From a bacterium (lineage in GTDB: Bacteria; Myxococcota; UBA727; JAUIJE01), in NCBI GenBank assembly GCA_030431455.1, contig JAUIJE010000007.1, positions 398,973 to 462,972 of the forward strand: 64,000 bases of DNA, in the 5' to 3' direction. This document shows, in pieces, positions 56,613-64,000 of this stretch (the first letter of the stretch is position 1; the number at the start of each line of letters is the position of its first letter). The position numbers and the translations under genes are program-made. Below the pieces are notes generated by a model that was not told where the DNA came from, ran no database searches, and was given only the letters and a program-made list of their open reading frames with translations.

Positions 56613-56637
56613 AAAAACGCTCCCGTCGGGGAGCGTT
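56613..56637 (-). terminator. Rho-independent terminator of rplKA
   Basis: Minus-strand stem AACGCTCCC / GGGAGCGTT with a 4-nt loop followed by a T-rich tract, 23 bp after the rplA stop. It separates rplKA from the coiled-coil gene and from rplJL. Confidence 0.88.
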
Positions 56638-56660
56638 CTTCGAGACCAGGCGCAACGCGC

Positions 56661-57371
56661 CTACTCGCGCTTCGAGTCGGTGGCATCGGAGATGTCCACC
56701 TTCACGCCCGGGCCCATCGTCGACGACAGGGTCACGGTGCGCACGTACTGGCCTTTGGCCGCGGAGGGCTTGGCCCGTTGCAGGGCGTCCATCAGCGCGC
56801 GGAAGTTCTCCTCGAGCTTGTCGGACTCGAACGAGACCTTGCCGAGGGGGGCGTGGATGATGCCCGCCTTCTCGACCCGGAACTCGATCTTGCCGCCCTT
56901 GGCGTCGGCCACGGCCTTGCCAATGTCCATGGTCACGGTGCCCACCTTCGGGTTGGGCATGAGGCCACGGGGGCCGAGCACGCGACCGAGCCGGCCGACC
57001 ACACCCATCATGTCGGGGGTGGCGACGACTTTGTCGAAGTCCATGAACCCTTCGTTGGCGATGCGGTCGTGCAGGTCGTCGGCGCCGACGATGTCTGCCC
57101 CGGCGGCCTTGGCCTCTTCCGCTTTCGGGCCCTTGGCGAACACCGCCACCCGGACGGTCTTGCCCGTGCCGTGGGGCAGCACCACCGCGCCGCGGACCAT
57201 CTGGTCGGCGTGGCGGGGGTCGACCCCGAGGCGGACCGCGGCGTCGACGCTCTCGTCGAACTTCGAGGTCTTGCAGCCCTTCACGAGTTTGAGCGCGTCA
57301 CTGACCGGATAGTGCTTGAGCCGGTCGACACGCGCGAACGCTTCCTTACGCTTTTTTCCCAATTTGCTCAT
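56661..57371 (-). CDS. rplA: 50S ribosomal protein L1
   Basis: 236 residues, standard length. [68 protein letters not shown] and [18 protein letters not shown] are diagnostic. It binds 23S rRNA at the L1 stalk and usually represses its own operon. It starts 18 bp after the rplK stop, and a terminator follows. Confidence 0.98.
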   Translation of the reverse strand: MSKLGKKRKEAFARVDRLKHYPVSDALKLVKGCKTSKFDESVDAAVRLGVDPRHADQMVRGAVVLPHGTGKTVRVAVFAKGPKAEEAKAAGADIVGADDLHDRIANEGFMDFDKVVATPDMMGVVGRLGRVLGPRGLMPNPKVGTVTMDIGKAVADAKGGKIEFRVEKAGIIHAPLGKVSFESDKLEENFRALMDALQRAKPSAAKGQYVRTVTLSSTMGPGVKVDISDATDSKRE

Positions 57372-57389
57372 GATGATTCCTCACGCGTG

Positions 57390-57833
57390 TCAGTCGACGA
57401 CGTCGATGCCCATGGAACGGGCGGTACCCGAGACGATTTTGACCCCTTGCTCGATGTCGTAGCAGTTGAGGTCTTCCATCTTGGTTTTCACAATCTCTTC
57501 CACCTGGGCGCGGGTGACTTTACCCACCTTCTCTTTGCCGGGGTTGTTGGCCCCGGTGCCCGGCTTGCCTTCGACCCGCAGCCCGGCCGCCTTCTTCAGC
57601 AGAATCGACGCCGGCGGGCTTTTGGTCACGAAGGTGAAGGACTTGTCTTGGAACACGCTGATGACGACGGGGATCATCAGACCGACCTGGTCCTGGGTGC
57701 GCGCGTTGAACTCTTTGCAGAACGCCATGATGTTCACGCCCGCTTGACCCAGTGCCGGGCCGACGGGGGGCGACGGATTCGCCTTGCCCGCGGGGCACTG
57801 CAGCTTGATCTGTGCAGTCAGTTTTTTAGCCAT
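57390..57833 (-). CDS. rplK: 50S ribosomal protein L11
   Basis: 147 residues. It has [51 protein letters not shown] and GSARSMG-like [11 protein letters not shown] near the end, the usual L11 landmarks. It is the GTPase-centre protein. 92 bp downstream of nusG; a near-copy of the dispersed word lies in this gap (CAATCACATTG, 57872-57882). Confidence 0.98.
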   Translation of the reverse strand: MAKKLTAQIKLQCPAGKANPSPPVGPALGQAGVNIMAFCKEFNARTQDQVGLMIPVVISVFQDKSFTFVTKSPPASILLKKAAGLRVEGKPGTGANNPGKEKVGKVTRAQVEEIVKTKMEDLNCYDIEQGVKIVSGTARSMGIDVVD

Positions 57834-57925
57834 TGTCTACTCCTCGTGGTGCAAACGGCTTGCGCCTCCCACAATGTGATTGCCCCGACCACCGGGGCCT
57901 GTCGAACGACGACGAGACCGCCGCC

Positions 57926-58516
57926 TTACGAAGTCTTCTCCACTTGCATGAAGTCGAGCTCGACCGGGGTGGACCGGCCGAAGATGGACACCATCACCCG
58001 CACTTTTTGTTTTTCGGGCTTCACTTCCTCGACGCTGCCGGAGAAGTTGGCGAAGGGGCCATCGATGACGCGAACCTCGTCGCCTTCGCCGAACTCGATC
58101 TTCGGGGCGACCTTGACCACGCCTTCGGTCATCTGCTGGGTGAGGCGCTTGACCTCCGCCTCGGTGATGGGCGGCGGATTGGTGGCCCCGCCCACGAACC
58201 CGGTGATTTTCGGGGTGGACTTGACCAGGTGCCAGGTGTCGTCTTGCAGTTCCATTTGGACGAGCATGTAGCCGGGGAAAAACTTCCGCTTGGTCGTCCG
58301 CTTGGTCCCGCCCTTCACCTCTTGCACCGTCTCGGTGGGGATGAGGATCTCACCGAAGAAGTCCTCCATCGACCGCTGGCGAATGCGCTCCTCGAGGCTC
58401 TGCTTGGCGCGGTTCTCGTAGCCCGAGTAGGTATGGACCACGTACCACTTCATCTTCTCGTTGACGGGCGCCTCCACCGCACCTTCTTCGGGCGTGGTGT
58501 TCTCGTCGGTGCTCAT
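57926..58516 (-). CDS. nusG: Transcription termination/antitermination factor NusG
   Basis: 196 residues from the chosen start. NGN domain: KWYVVHTYSGYENRAKQSLEERI ... KFFPGYMLVQMELQDDTWHLVKSTPKITGFVGG. C-terminal KOW domain: EFGEGDEVRVIDGPFANFSGSVEEV. It binds RNA polymerase and links it to Rho or the ribosome. The acidic N-terminal extension (about 20 residues) varies in this family. Three in-frame ATGs lie close together; 58516 is preferred because GGAAGGA is at good distance, while 58531 and 58522 are alternatives. Confidence 0.97.
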   Translation of the reverse strand: MSTDENTTPEEGAVEAPVNEKMKWYVVHTYSGYENRAKQSLEERIRQRSMEDFFGEILIPTETVQEVKGGTKRTTKRKFFPGYMLVQMELQDDTWHLVKSTPKITGFVGGATNPPPITEAEVKRLTQQMTEGVVKVAPKIEFGEGDEVRVIDGPFANFSGSVEEVKPEKQKVRVMVSIFGRSTPVELDFMQVEKTS

Positions 58517-58589
58517 GGACATTCCTTCCATCGGACAAAACCTGAATCGGCGGCCTACAGCCGCCGTGAAAGCGAAAAAAACGCGGGGG

Positions 58590-58988
58590 TCAGGACATCG
58601 GCGCGCCGGTCAACCAGCTGAGGTTGGTCAGCCAGTTGAACGTCGTGTCGAACACGCCGAGGATGCCCGCAGCGATAAACGAGAACACGATCACCACCAC
58701 GGTGTTGACCCGGGTCTCCGACCACTCCGGCCACGCGACCTTGGAAATCTCGTCGATGACCTGGGTGACGAACGCCTTGGATTTCTTGTTGGTGTAGGCG
58801 TACCCGAGCAGACCGCCCGCCACCACCACCGCAATGAGAGTGGACAGCGTGAAGTTGGCCCCGAGGAGCTGTTGGTTGCTGACGTTGAACTGGGCAAAGA
58901 TGCCGGTGAGCGAACGGTTGATCACCCACGCCGCCAACCCAAAGCCAGCGATAAAAATCAGCCCCACCAAAGTCGTCTTCGAACGCAT
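58590..58988 (-). CDS. secE: Preprotein translocase subunit SecE, three-TM form
   Basis: 132 residues, the long SecE version known from Escherichia coli (127 aa) rather than the 60-residue single-TM form. Two N-terminal TM helices (about 5-27 and 46-65) precede the conserved amphipathic segment DEISKVAWPEWSETRVNTVVVIVFS and the third TM. The conserved helix and TM3 clamp SecY. It is followed by nusG after a 73-bp gap and preceded by tRNA-Trp. Confidence 0.95.
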   Translation of the reverse strand: MRSKTTLVGLIFIAGFGLAAWVINRSLTGIFAQFNVSNQQLLGANFTLSTLIAVVVAGGLLGYAYTNKKSKAFVTQVIDEISKVAWPEWSETRVNTVVVIVFSFIAAGILGVFDTTFNWLTNLSWLTGAPMS

Positions 58989-59071
58989 TGTCGTTCACCT
59001 GAAGGCGCAACCCCGAGGGGTCGCGCAGCTGGGCCCGAGGGCCGAACACGCGGTCGCGCACCGTGCGCGAG

Positions 59072-59147
59072 TGGCAGGCCACGAGGGACTTGAACCCACA
59101 ACCCCCGGTTTTGGAGACCGGTGCTCTACCAATTGAGCTAGTGACCT
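59072..59147 (-). tRNA. tRNA-Trp (CCA anticodon), CCA end encoded
   Basis: Minus-strand cloverleaf: acceptor AGGTCAC with GTGGCCT (one G-U pair), D arm AGCTCAATTGGTAGAGC, and an anticodon loop with CCA in the context CTCCAAA. The T arm reads GTGGGTTCAAGTCCC. The discriminator is G and a genomic CCA follows (59072-59074). tRNA-Trp in front of secE is a classic bacterial arrangement. Confidence 0.96.
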
Positions 59148-59176
59148 ACAGCGATGTCCTACATAGACCTCTGAGC

Positions 59177-59207
59177 AAAAACGGCAAGCCCCGTGTGGGC
59201 TTGCCGT
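59177..59207 (-). terminator. Rho-independent terminator
   Basis: Perfect 11-bp stem ACGGCAAGCCC / GGGCTTGCCGT with a 5-nt loop and TTTTT on the minus strand. It serves the minus-strand Cys-rich gene ending at 59251 and insulates the tRNA-Trp/secE operon from it. Confidence 0.9.
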
Positions 59208-59250
59208 GATTTTCCCAGCCTGAGTACCAGGTGGTCAGTATGGCCCGCGG

Positions 59251-59589
59251 TCAGTAGACGACCGGCGTCCGCCGCCGGGCCACCGCCACCTGCCGCTCGC
59301 GCGGGGGCGGCAGGTCCACCGGGCCGACCTCGGTCTGGGCGCGGCGGCCGTCCACCGAGCGGCGGTCGTCCTGCTCGTACAGGGCCACGATGCCGCGGCT
59401 GAACGCGTCAAAGTGCTTCTGGGGGTCTTTGGCCATCGCCACCCCGGTCGTGGGCGTGACCCCGCAGCAGCACGCGCAACACAGCTGCACACAGATCGCG
59501 GCGACCTCGCCCTCGGACTGGGCGCGGCTCTCGCCAGCGTAGGTGTTGATGGCTAGTATCGCGCCGATGATCAGAACCGCGTGACGCAT
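59251..59589 (-). CDS. Small exported protein with Cys cluster
   Basis: 112 residues. Signal peptide (MRHAVLIIGAILAINTYAGESRA). Just after it there is a very dense cysteine cluster, CVQLCCACCCGV (six Cys within 11 residues), followed by a helical stretch KDPQKHFDAFSRGIVALYEQDD and a Pro/Arg-rich end. The Cys run could bind metal or form disulphides; no family recognised. GGGGAGGTGAAC precedes ATG 59589. Divergent from the paired membrane proteins. Confidence 0.65.
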   Translation of the reverse strand: MRHAVLIIGAILAINTYAGESRAQSEGEVAAICVQLCCACCCGVTPTTGVAMAKDPQKHFDAFSRGIVALYEQDDRRSVDGRRAQTEVGPVDLPPPRERQVAVARRRTPVVY

Positions 59590-59668
59590 GTTCACCTCCC
59601 CGCGCGAGGCTAGCCTGGAAAGGGACCCGCGCTCAACGGGGAGGCCAATCTGAGACCGGTGGAGACCC

Positions 59669-60451
59669 ATGTTCCGTGTTTGTTTTTGTCTGGGGATGGC
59701 GACGTTGCTCGCGGCGGGCACCGCCACGGCCCAGGATGTGGCCCCCGACGACTTTGTGGACACCCCCGCGGACGACCCCGCCGACCCCCCGCCCCCGATC
59801 GAAGACGAGGGCGCGGGGGCGGACGAGGCCCCCCCCGACGTGGCCGATGAGGCGCCCCCCGCCGAGGAGCGGGCCGACACCGGCGAACGACTCGACGAGC
59901 CGGCGGGAGACCTGCCCGAGGCCGACCCTCCGCCGCGGGGGAGCTACGACGACGACTACGACGCCGGCTACGACTTTGGGGAGGCCGACGGCGGCTTCGG
60001 CACCGCTTGGCCATGGATTGTGGTCGGCTGCTTCGCCACCGGGTGCACCACGTATTTTTTCCCCTTCGCGATCGCCGCCACCATCGCCTCCGCGGTGTCC
60101 GCGTCGTTGTGGGCGCGCATGATGGGCCCCCCGGAGACGGTGCGCCAGGAGACCGAGGCGTTCGAGGACGGCTACGTCGACGCGACAAAAAGCGATTGGC
60201 TCTACAACCTCATCGCCTCCCTGGGCGGCTCGGCCATCGGCGCGGTGTGCGCGCTCGCCTTCGGGGTCGTTGCGTACGTCGGGATTGTGTTTGGGTACAT
60301 CGCGTTCGTGGGCCTCGTGTTCGCGTTGTCGTCGGGATTTGTCGCGCCCCGGGGGGGACCGCCGGGCCGCACCGTCCGGTCGGGCTTGCCCCTGCTGCCG
60401 TTGCTCGGCGCCGGCACAATGCCCATGGGTTTTGCGGGGCCGCCAGAGTGA
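59669..60451 (+). CDS. Exported membrane protein with acidic Pro-rich N-terminus (paralogue A)
   Basis: 260 residues. Signal peptide (1-21, TATAQ). Residues 22-100 are strongly acidic and Pro/Ala-rich (DDPADPPPPIEDEGAG...). A YDDDYDAGYDFGEADG turn leads into two hydrophobic helices (about 115-150). Then comes a charged loop FEDGYVDATKSDWLYNLIASLGGSAIG, and further hydrophobic segments follow. The tail is Gly/Pro-rich. Its neighbour has the same layout and several shared motifs (DDFVD, DDDYD.GYD, EGY.DG...K..WLYNL..SLIGSA). Function unknown. Confidence 0.75.
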   Translation: MFRVCFCLGMATLLAAGTATAQDVAPDDFVDTPADDPADPPPPIEDEGAGADEAPPDVADEAPPAEERADTGERLDEPAGDLPEADPPPRGSYDDDYDAGYDFGEADGGFGTAWPWIVVGCFATGCTTYFFPFAIAATIASAVSASLWARMMGPPETVRQETEAFEDGYVDATKSDWLYNLIASLGGSAIGAVCALAFGVVAYVGIVFGYIAFVGLVFALSSGFVAPRGGPPGRTVRSGLPLLPLLGAGTMPMGFAGPPE

Positions 60452-60500
60452 CCGCCCGGTGGTATGATCGGCGCCCCCCCCATCGAGGACGACGAAGCTG

Positions 60501-61292
60501 ATGTCACGTCTCGCGCTTGGTTTTTTGTGTTTGGCGTTGTCGGGCGCCGGCGGCGCCTGGGCCCAAGACGAAGCCCCCGACGATTTTGTCGACGCCCCCC
60601 TCCACGATCCGGCCGACCCCGCCGACCCACCGGCGCCCATCGACGAGTCCGGCCCGGTGGCCGATGAGCCGCCCGCCCCGGACGTCGACGACCCGGCCCC
60701 CGCGGACGACCCCCGCGCGCAGGACCTCCCCGACCCGGACCCGGACGGGCGCGACACCTATGACGACGACTACGACCTCGGCTATGACGACGCCGACGAG
60801 GCGATGGGCCTCGGCCAGATGTTGCCCTGGATGGGCATCGGCTGTGCCGCCACCGCGGGGGCGGGTTGTTTGCTCGCCTGGGTTCCCTACGTCGCGTTCA
60901 TCGGCGCGGGGGTGCTGTCGGTGTCCGCCACCGCGATCTCGGCCATGGTGGGCGCGCTCATGGGCCGCGAAAACCGCCCCGAAGGCGCGGTGAGCGAAGG
61001 GTACGAAGACGGGTACCGGGACGGCGCGAAGAACGCGTGGCTCTACAATCTGTTCGGTTCGCTCATCGGCTCGGCGGTCAGCCACGTGGTGCTGGCGGGG
61101 CTGGCCGCGGTGGCGAGCATCGGTGGCGTCGTGGTCCTCCCCGCCGCGTACCTGGCCTTCTACGGCGTCCTGTTTGCGATTCTCGCCACCGGGGGCTTCG
61201 GCGCCGCGCCCTCCCCGGGGGTGGGCGGGCTTCCTCTCGGCGGGCTCGGCCGCCTGGGGGTGATGCCGGGGATGGCCGGGCCGCGCGAATGA
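60501..61292 (+). CDS. Exported membrane protein with acidic Pro-rich N-terminus (paralogue B)
   Basis: 263 residues, tandem paralogue of the preceding gene. Signal peptide (GGAWAQ), acidic Pro/Asp-rich region (22-95), YDDDYDLGYDDADEA, two TM helices, GYEDGYRDGAKNAWLYNLFGSLIGSAV, further hydrophobic helices and a GFGAAPSPGVGG...GLGRLGVMPGMAGPRE tail (paralogue A ends in a similar GTMPMGFAGPPE). Its stop overlaps the start of the CAT-family gene (ATGA), so these are translated together. Function unknown. Confidence 0.75.
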   Translation: MSRLALGFLCLALSGAGGAWAQDEAPDDFVDAPLHDPADPADPPAPIDESGPVADEPPAPDVDDPAPADDPRAQDLPDPDPDGRDTYDDDYDLGYDDADEAMGLGQMLPWMGIGCAATAGAGCLLAWVPYVAFIGAGVLSVSATAISAMVGALMGRENRPEGAVSEGYEDGYRDGAKNAWLYNLFGSLIGSAVSHVVLAGLAAVASIGGVVVLPAAYLAFYGVLFAILATGGFGAAPSPGVGGLPLGGLGRLGVMPGMAGPRE

Positions 61293-61924
61293 CCGCCCCG
61301 CACCGGCGCATCGACGTCGAGACCTGGGCCCGGCGGGACCATTTTCGGTTTTTTCAGGGGTTCGACCAGCCTTGTTTCAACATCTGCGCGGACGTCGACG
61401 TCACCGAACAGCTCGCGACCTGCCGGCGAACGGACACGTCCTTTTTTGCAGGCTCATTGTACGCGGCGCTGTGCGCGGTCAACGACATCGAGGCGTTCCG
61501 GCTGCGGGTGCGGGACGACCAAGTGGTGTGCTACGACCGGGTGGGCATCGGGGCCACGGTCCTGCGCGACGACGAGACCTTCGCCTTTGCCTACATCGAG
61601 CACGTGGCCGGCCGGGCCGGTTTTCTCGCCGCGGCGCGGGCCCGGCTCGACCAGGTGCGCCGGGGGCCCCCGGCGCTGCAGCCGGGCGACGACCGCGACG
61701 ACGTGGTGCACACCTCGGTGCTGCCGTGGATTCGGTTCACGTCGATCTCGCACGCCCGGCGGGCGGGCCGCATGTATGTGCCCAAGCTTGTGTTCGGCAA
61801 ACACCATGAGGTGGGCGGACGCCGCGCGATGCCGGTCTCGGTCGAGGCCCACCACGCCCTGGTCGACGGCTGGCATGTCGCGCAATTTCTACAGGCGTTT
61901 CAGCGACATCTCGACGTAGCCTAA
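61289..61924 (+). CDS. Chloramphenicol acetyltransferase-family (CATA) enzyme
   Basis: 211 residues, the classic CAT length. SVEAHHALVDGWHVAQFL (184-201) holds the catalytic His of HHxLxDG and the structural Asp. DHFRFFQGFDQPCFNICADVDVT near the start and the RFTSISHARR block fit the CAT trimer fold. Such chromosomal homologues are widespread and often do not confer chloramphenicol resistance; the acceptor is unknown. It overlaps the upstream membrane-protein gene by 4 bp. It carries a sense-strand exact copy of the dispersed word (61447-61459), which encodes FAGSLY. Confidence 0.88.
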   Translation: MTAPHRRIDVETWARRDHFRFFQGFDQPCFNICADVDVTEQLATCRRTDTSFFAGSLYAALCAVNDIEAFRLRVRDDQVVCYDRVGIGATVLRDDETFAFAYIEHVAGRAGFLAAARARLDQVRRGPPALQPGDDRDDVVHTSVLPWIRFTSISHARRAGRMYVPKLVFGKHHEVGGRRAMPVSVEAHHALVDGWHVAQFLQAFQRHLDVA

Positions 61925-61965
61925 AGCATCCCTCGCGCCTCGCGGGGCACAGCCAGGAGGTCCCC

Positions 61966-62763
61966 ATGCGCCAACTTTCGGTCCACAGTCTGTACGCCGG
62001 GGTGGTGGTCCTTCTCGCCACCGGGGCGTTTGTGTTCGCGGCCGGCGACGGCCCCCCCGCGCGCACCCTGCCCTACCGCGGCCACGTCGAGCTCGACGGC
62101 GTAGGGGTGAACGCCACCGTGGACATGCTGTTCGAGGTGTACGACGACCCGACCGCGGGCGTGCTTCTGCATGAAGAGACATTGTCGGTCCCGGTGGTGG
62201 GCGGAGACTTCGCGGTGATCCTGGGCCAAGACACCCCCCTCGCCGACGCGGTGTTGACCGCGGCCGAGCTGCACCTCGCGGTCACCGTCGACGGCACGCC
62301 GCTGTCCGGTCGCCAACCCATCCACGCCGCCCACCGGGTGATGGACAACCCCGGGACCTATACCCTCGGCACCCTCGACGTCGACACCGTGAGCGCCACC
62401 ACCATCGGGACCGAGACTTTGTCGTCGACGAGCGTCACCACCAACAGCCTCAACACCGCCACCGCGGTGGCCAACGCCCTGACCCTCACCGGCTCCCCGA
62501 ACCAGCCGCTCTATTCTGTGCAAAGCGGGGTCATCGGCACCTGCAACGGGACAGACCACACCAGCCAGGCCGCCACCGTGACCTTCACCACCCCGTTTTC
62601 AAGCCCTCCGATCGTGATGCTCACCGTGGGCGAGACCGATGACAGCGGCTGCACGTCGGCCCGCATCCGGGAATTGACCAACACATTATTCCGATGGCGC
62701 TCCTACCAAGGGACCACCACCGACGCTTGCGATTGCATCCACTGGCTCGCCATCGGCCAATAG
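61966..62763 (+). CDS. Exported protein with C-terminal H-type lectin-like domain
   Basis: 265 residues. N-terminal hydrophobic export signal (YAGVVVLLATGAFVFAAG). Residues 35-130 form a beta-rich domain (LPYRGHVELDGVGVNATVDMLFEVYDD...) of the kind that precedes surface or tail-fibre-like proteins. The middle is a Thr/Ser-rich stretch of regular Thr-Thr-Ile / Thr-Asn-Ser units. The last about 75 residues (VTFTTPFSSPPIVMLTV ... IHWLAIG) match the H-type lectin fold, which binds N-acetylgalactosamine in known members. CCAGGAGGTCCCC precedes the ATG. Confidence 0.76.
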   Translation: MRQLSVHSLYAGVVVLLATGAFVFAAGDGPPARTLPYRGHVELDGVGVNATVDMLFEVYDDPTAGVLLHEETLSVPVVGGDFAVILGQDTPLADAVLTAAELHLAVTVDGTPLSGRQPIHAAHRVMDNPGTYTLGTLDVDTVSATTIGTETLSSTSVTTNSLNTATAVANALTLTGSPNQPLYSVQSGVIGTCNGTDHTSQAATVTFTTPFSSPPIVMLTVGETDDSGCTSARIRELTNTLFRWRSYQGTTTDACDCIHWLAIGQ

Positions 62764-62791
62764 CGAGCACGGCCGCGCCTTCGCTATGCAC

Positions 62792-62823
62792 AAAAAAAGC
62801 CCCGCTCGATGGCGGGGCTTTTT
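62792..62823. terminator. Bidirectional rho-independent terminator between tuf and the lectin-like gene
   Basis: Stem GCCCCGC / GCGGGGC with A7 on one side and T5 on the other, so it forms a U-tract hairpin for both convergent genes. It is 16 bp after the tuf stop and 28 bp after the lectin-like gene. Confidence 0.92.
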
Positions 62824-62839
62824 CCTGGGCGGGACCGAA

Positions 62840-64000
62840 TCACTCGATGATTTCGGTGACCACGCCGGCGCCGACGGTGCGGCCGCCTTCGCGGATGGCG
62901 AAGCGAAGCTCTTTGTCCATCGCCACGGGGGTGATGAGCTCCACCGTCATCGCCACGTCGTCGCCGGGCATGACCATCTCGGTCCCTTCGGGGAGTTGGA
63001 TGATGCCGGTGACGTCGGTGGTGCGGAAGTAGAACTGCGGCCGGTAGTTGGCGAAGAACGGCTTGTGACGACCGCCCTCTTCCTTGTTCAGCACGTACAC
63101 CTGGGCTTTGAACTTCTTGTGCGGGGTGATGGTGCCCGGCTTGGCCAACACTTGGCCGCGCTGGATTTCATCTTTCTTGGTGCCCCGGAGCAGACAGCCG
63201 ACGTTGTCGCCCGCTTGCCCTTGGTCGAGCAGCTTCCGGAACATCTCCACGCCGGTCACGGTGGTCTTCGTGGTGTCTTTGAAACCAACGATTTCCACTT
63301 CCTCGCCGACCTTGATGATGCCCCGCTCCACCCGGCCGGTCACCACCGTGCCGCGACCCGAGATCGAGAACACGTCCTCGACCGGCATCAAGAACGGCTT
63401 GTCGATGTCGCGCTCCGGCGTCGGGATGTAGCTGTCCACTTCTTCCATCAGCTTCATCACCGACGGAACACCCAGGTCGCCGCTGTCGCCTTCGAGGGCT
63501 TTCAGCGCCGAGCCACGGATGATCGGGATGTCGTCGCCGGGGAACTTGTACTGCGACAGCAGCTCACGAACCTCGAGCTCGACCAGGTCGAGGAGCTCTT
63601 CGTCGTCGACCATGTCGCACTTGTTCAAGTACACCACGATGTAGGGGACACCGACCTGGCGCGCGAGCAGGATGTGCTCACGGGTCTGCGGCATCGGGCC
63701 GTCCGACGCCGACACCACCAGAATCGCCCCGTCCATCTGCGCCGCGCCGGTGATCATGTTCTTCACGTAGTCGGCGTGCCCGGGGCAGTCGACGTGCGCG
63801 TAGTGACGATTCGCGGTCTCGTACTCGAGGTGAGCGGTCGAGATCGTGATCCCGCGCTCGCGCTCTTCCGGCGCTTTGTCGATCTCGTCGTAGGCCATCA
63901 CCTCGCCGCCCGAGGCCTCCGCCATCACTTTGGTGATCGCTGCCGAGAGCGTGGTCTTCCCGTGGTCGACGTGACCGATGGTGCCCACATTGACGTGCGG
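62840..64000 (-). CDS. tuf: Elongation factor Tu, 5' end beyond the window
   Basis: About 387 residues visible, lacking the first roughly 10. The sequence enters at [17 protein letters not shown] (G1, HVDHGKTT) and includes the effector region [31 protein letters not shown] (G3) and NKCDMVDD (G4). Domains 2 and 3 are present, and it ends [15 protein letters not shown]-Tu delivers aminoacyl-tRNA to the ribosome. It contains a TGGGC GC-rich codon pattern but otherwise typical highly expressed codons. It is normally followed by secE/nusG; here other genes lie between. Confidence 0.98.
   Translation of the reverse strand, partial: PHVNVGTIGHVDHGKTTLSAAITKVMAEASGGEVMAYDEIDKAPEERERGITISTAHLEYETANRHYAHVDCPGHADYVKNMITGAAQMDGAILVVSASDGPMPQTREHILLARQVGVPYIVVYLNKCDMVDDEELLDLVELEVRELLSQYKFPGDDIPIIRGSALKALEGDSGDLGVPSVMKLMEEVDSYIPTPERDIDKPFLMPVEDVFSISGRGTVVTGRVERGIIKVGEEVEIVGFKDTTKTTVTGVEMFRKLLDQGQAGDNVGCLLRGTKKDEIQRGQVLAKPGTITPHKKFKAQVYVLNKEEGGRHKPFFANYRPQFYFRTTDVTGIIQLPEGTEMVMPGDDVAMTVELITPVAMDKELRFAIREGGRTVGAGVVTEIIE

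Noticed and set aside
16445..61459. The TGCA-N4-CATTG word as a restriction-modification target
   Set aside because: Restriction sites are usually avoided, not enriched, and no restriction-modification gene is in the window. It cannot be excluded as a methylation-only signal, so it is kept as an open finding.
61289..61924. Calling the CAT-family gene an antibiotic-resistance gene or mobile element cargo
   Set aside because: Base composition and codon use match the neighbours, no transposase or integrase is nearby, and many chromosomal CAT-fold proteins have other roles.
62840..64000. The visible GTG of the tuf frame near the right edge as the gene start
   Set aside because: EF-Tu has about ten more N-terminal residues before [13 protein letters not shown], and the in-frame Pro-His-Val-Asn codons continue to the window edge, so the gene is truncated by the window.

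Overview
The window is GC-rich bacterial DNA (roughly 70% G+C, my estimate by eye), densely coded on both strands. It most resembles a member of the Myxococcota (former Deltaproteobacteria). The clues are many lipoproteins with Gly-Asp repeat linkers, two proteins ending in a Cys / membrane segment / poly-Arg tail of the MYXO-CTERM kind, a very large TPR protein, a GAF-AAA-Fis sigma-54 activator, and a palindromic SOS box in front of dnaE2 that resembles the Myxococcus type. I cannot name a genus.

Layout. 1-6.7 kb: a truncated ChaN-like lipoprotein, two small unknowns, a YihY-family membrane protein overlapping der (with a long acidic insert), an intergenic stretch with a possible mini-ORF/hairpin leader, an AraC-type regulator and a lipoprotein. 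6.8-17 kb: tilS-ftsH, an MBL-fold hydrolase, a sigma-54 activator, a serine-hydrolase lipoprotein, and a two-gene cassette of a PLP enzyme coupled to an HExxH protein. 17-23 kb: a minus-strand fatty-acid/butanoate operon (thiolase, lipoprotein, 3-hydroxyacyl-CoA dehydrogenase, enoyl-CoA hydratase, two acyl-CoA dehydrogenases). 23-36.9 kb: one gene of 13.9 kb encoding about 4636 residues of TPR-like repeats. 37-41.7 kb: purS-purQ-purL-purF with overlapping junctions. 42-51 kb: surface-type lipoproteins with Gly-Asp linkers and CxxCH haem motifs (a tandem pair and a cytochrome P460), dnaE2 with its SOS box, a PilZ protein, a YARHG lipoprotein and TrmL. 50.8-64 kb: pieces of the normally compact tuf-secE-nusG-rplKAJL cluster (rplL, rplJ; then rplA, rplK, nusG, secE, tRNA-Trp; then tuf). 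Blocks of exported-protein genes on the other strand separate them: a purple-acid-phosphatase/PKD protein, paired membrane proteins, a CAT-family acetyltransferase and an H-type-lectin protein. No rpoB follows rplL.

Themes. Core genes (translation, purine synthesis, beta-oxidation, Der, FtsH, TilS) lie mostly on the minus strand. The plus strand is rich in exported, lineage-specific proteins. Convergent genes repeatedly overlap at their 3' ends, and operons use ATGA/TGATG coupling. The most unusual nucleotide-level signal is a dispersed 13-bp word, TGCA-N4-CATTG. It appears in many unrelated coding sequences, mostly on the sense strand and built from otherwise avoided codons; it is densest in the giant TPR gene.
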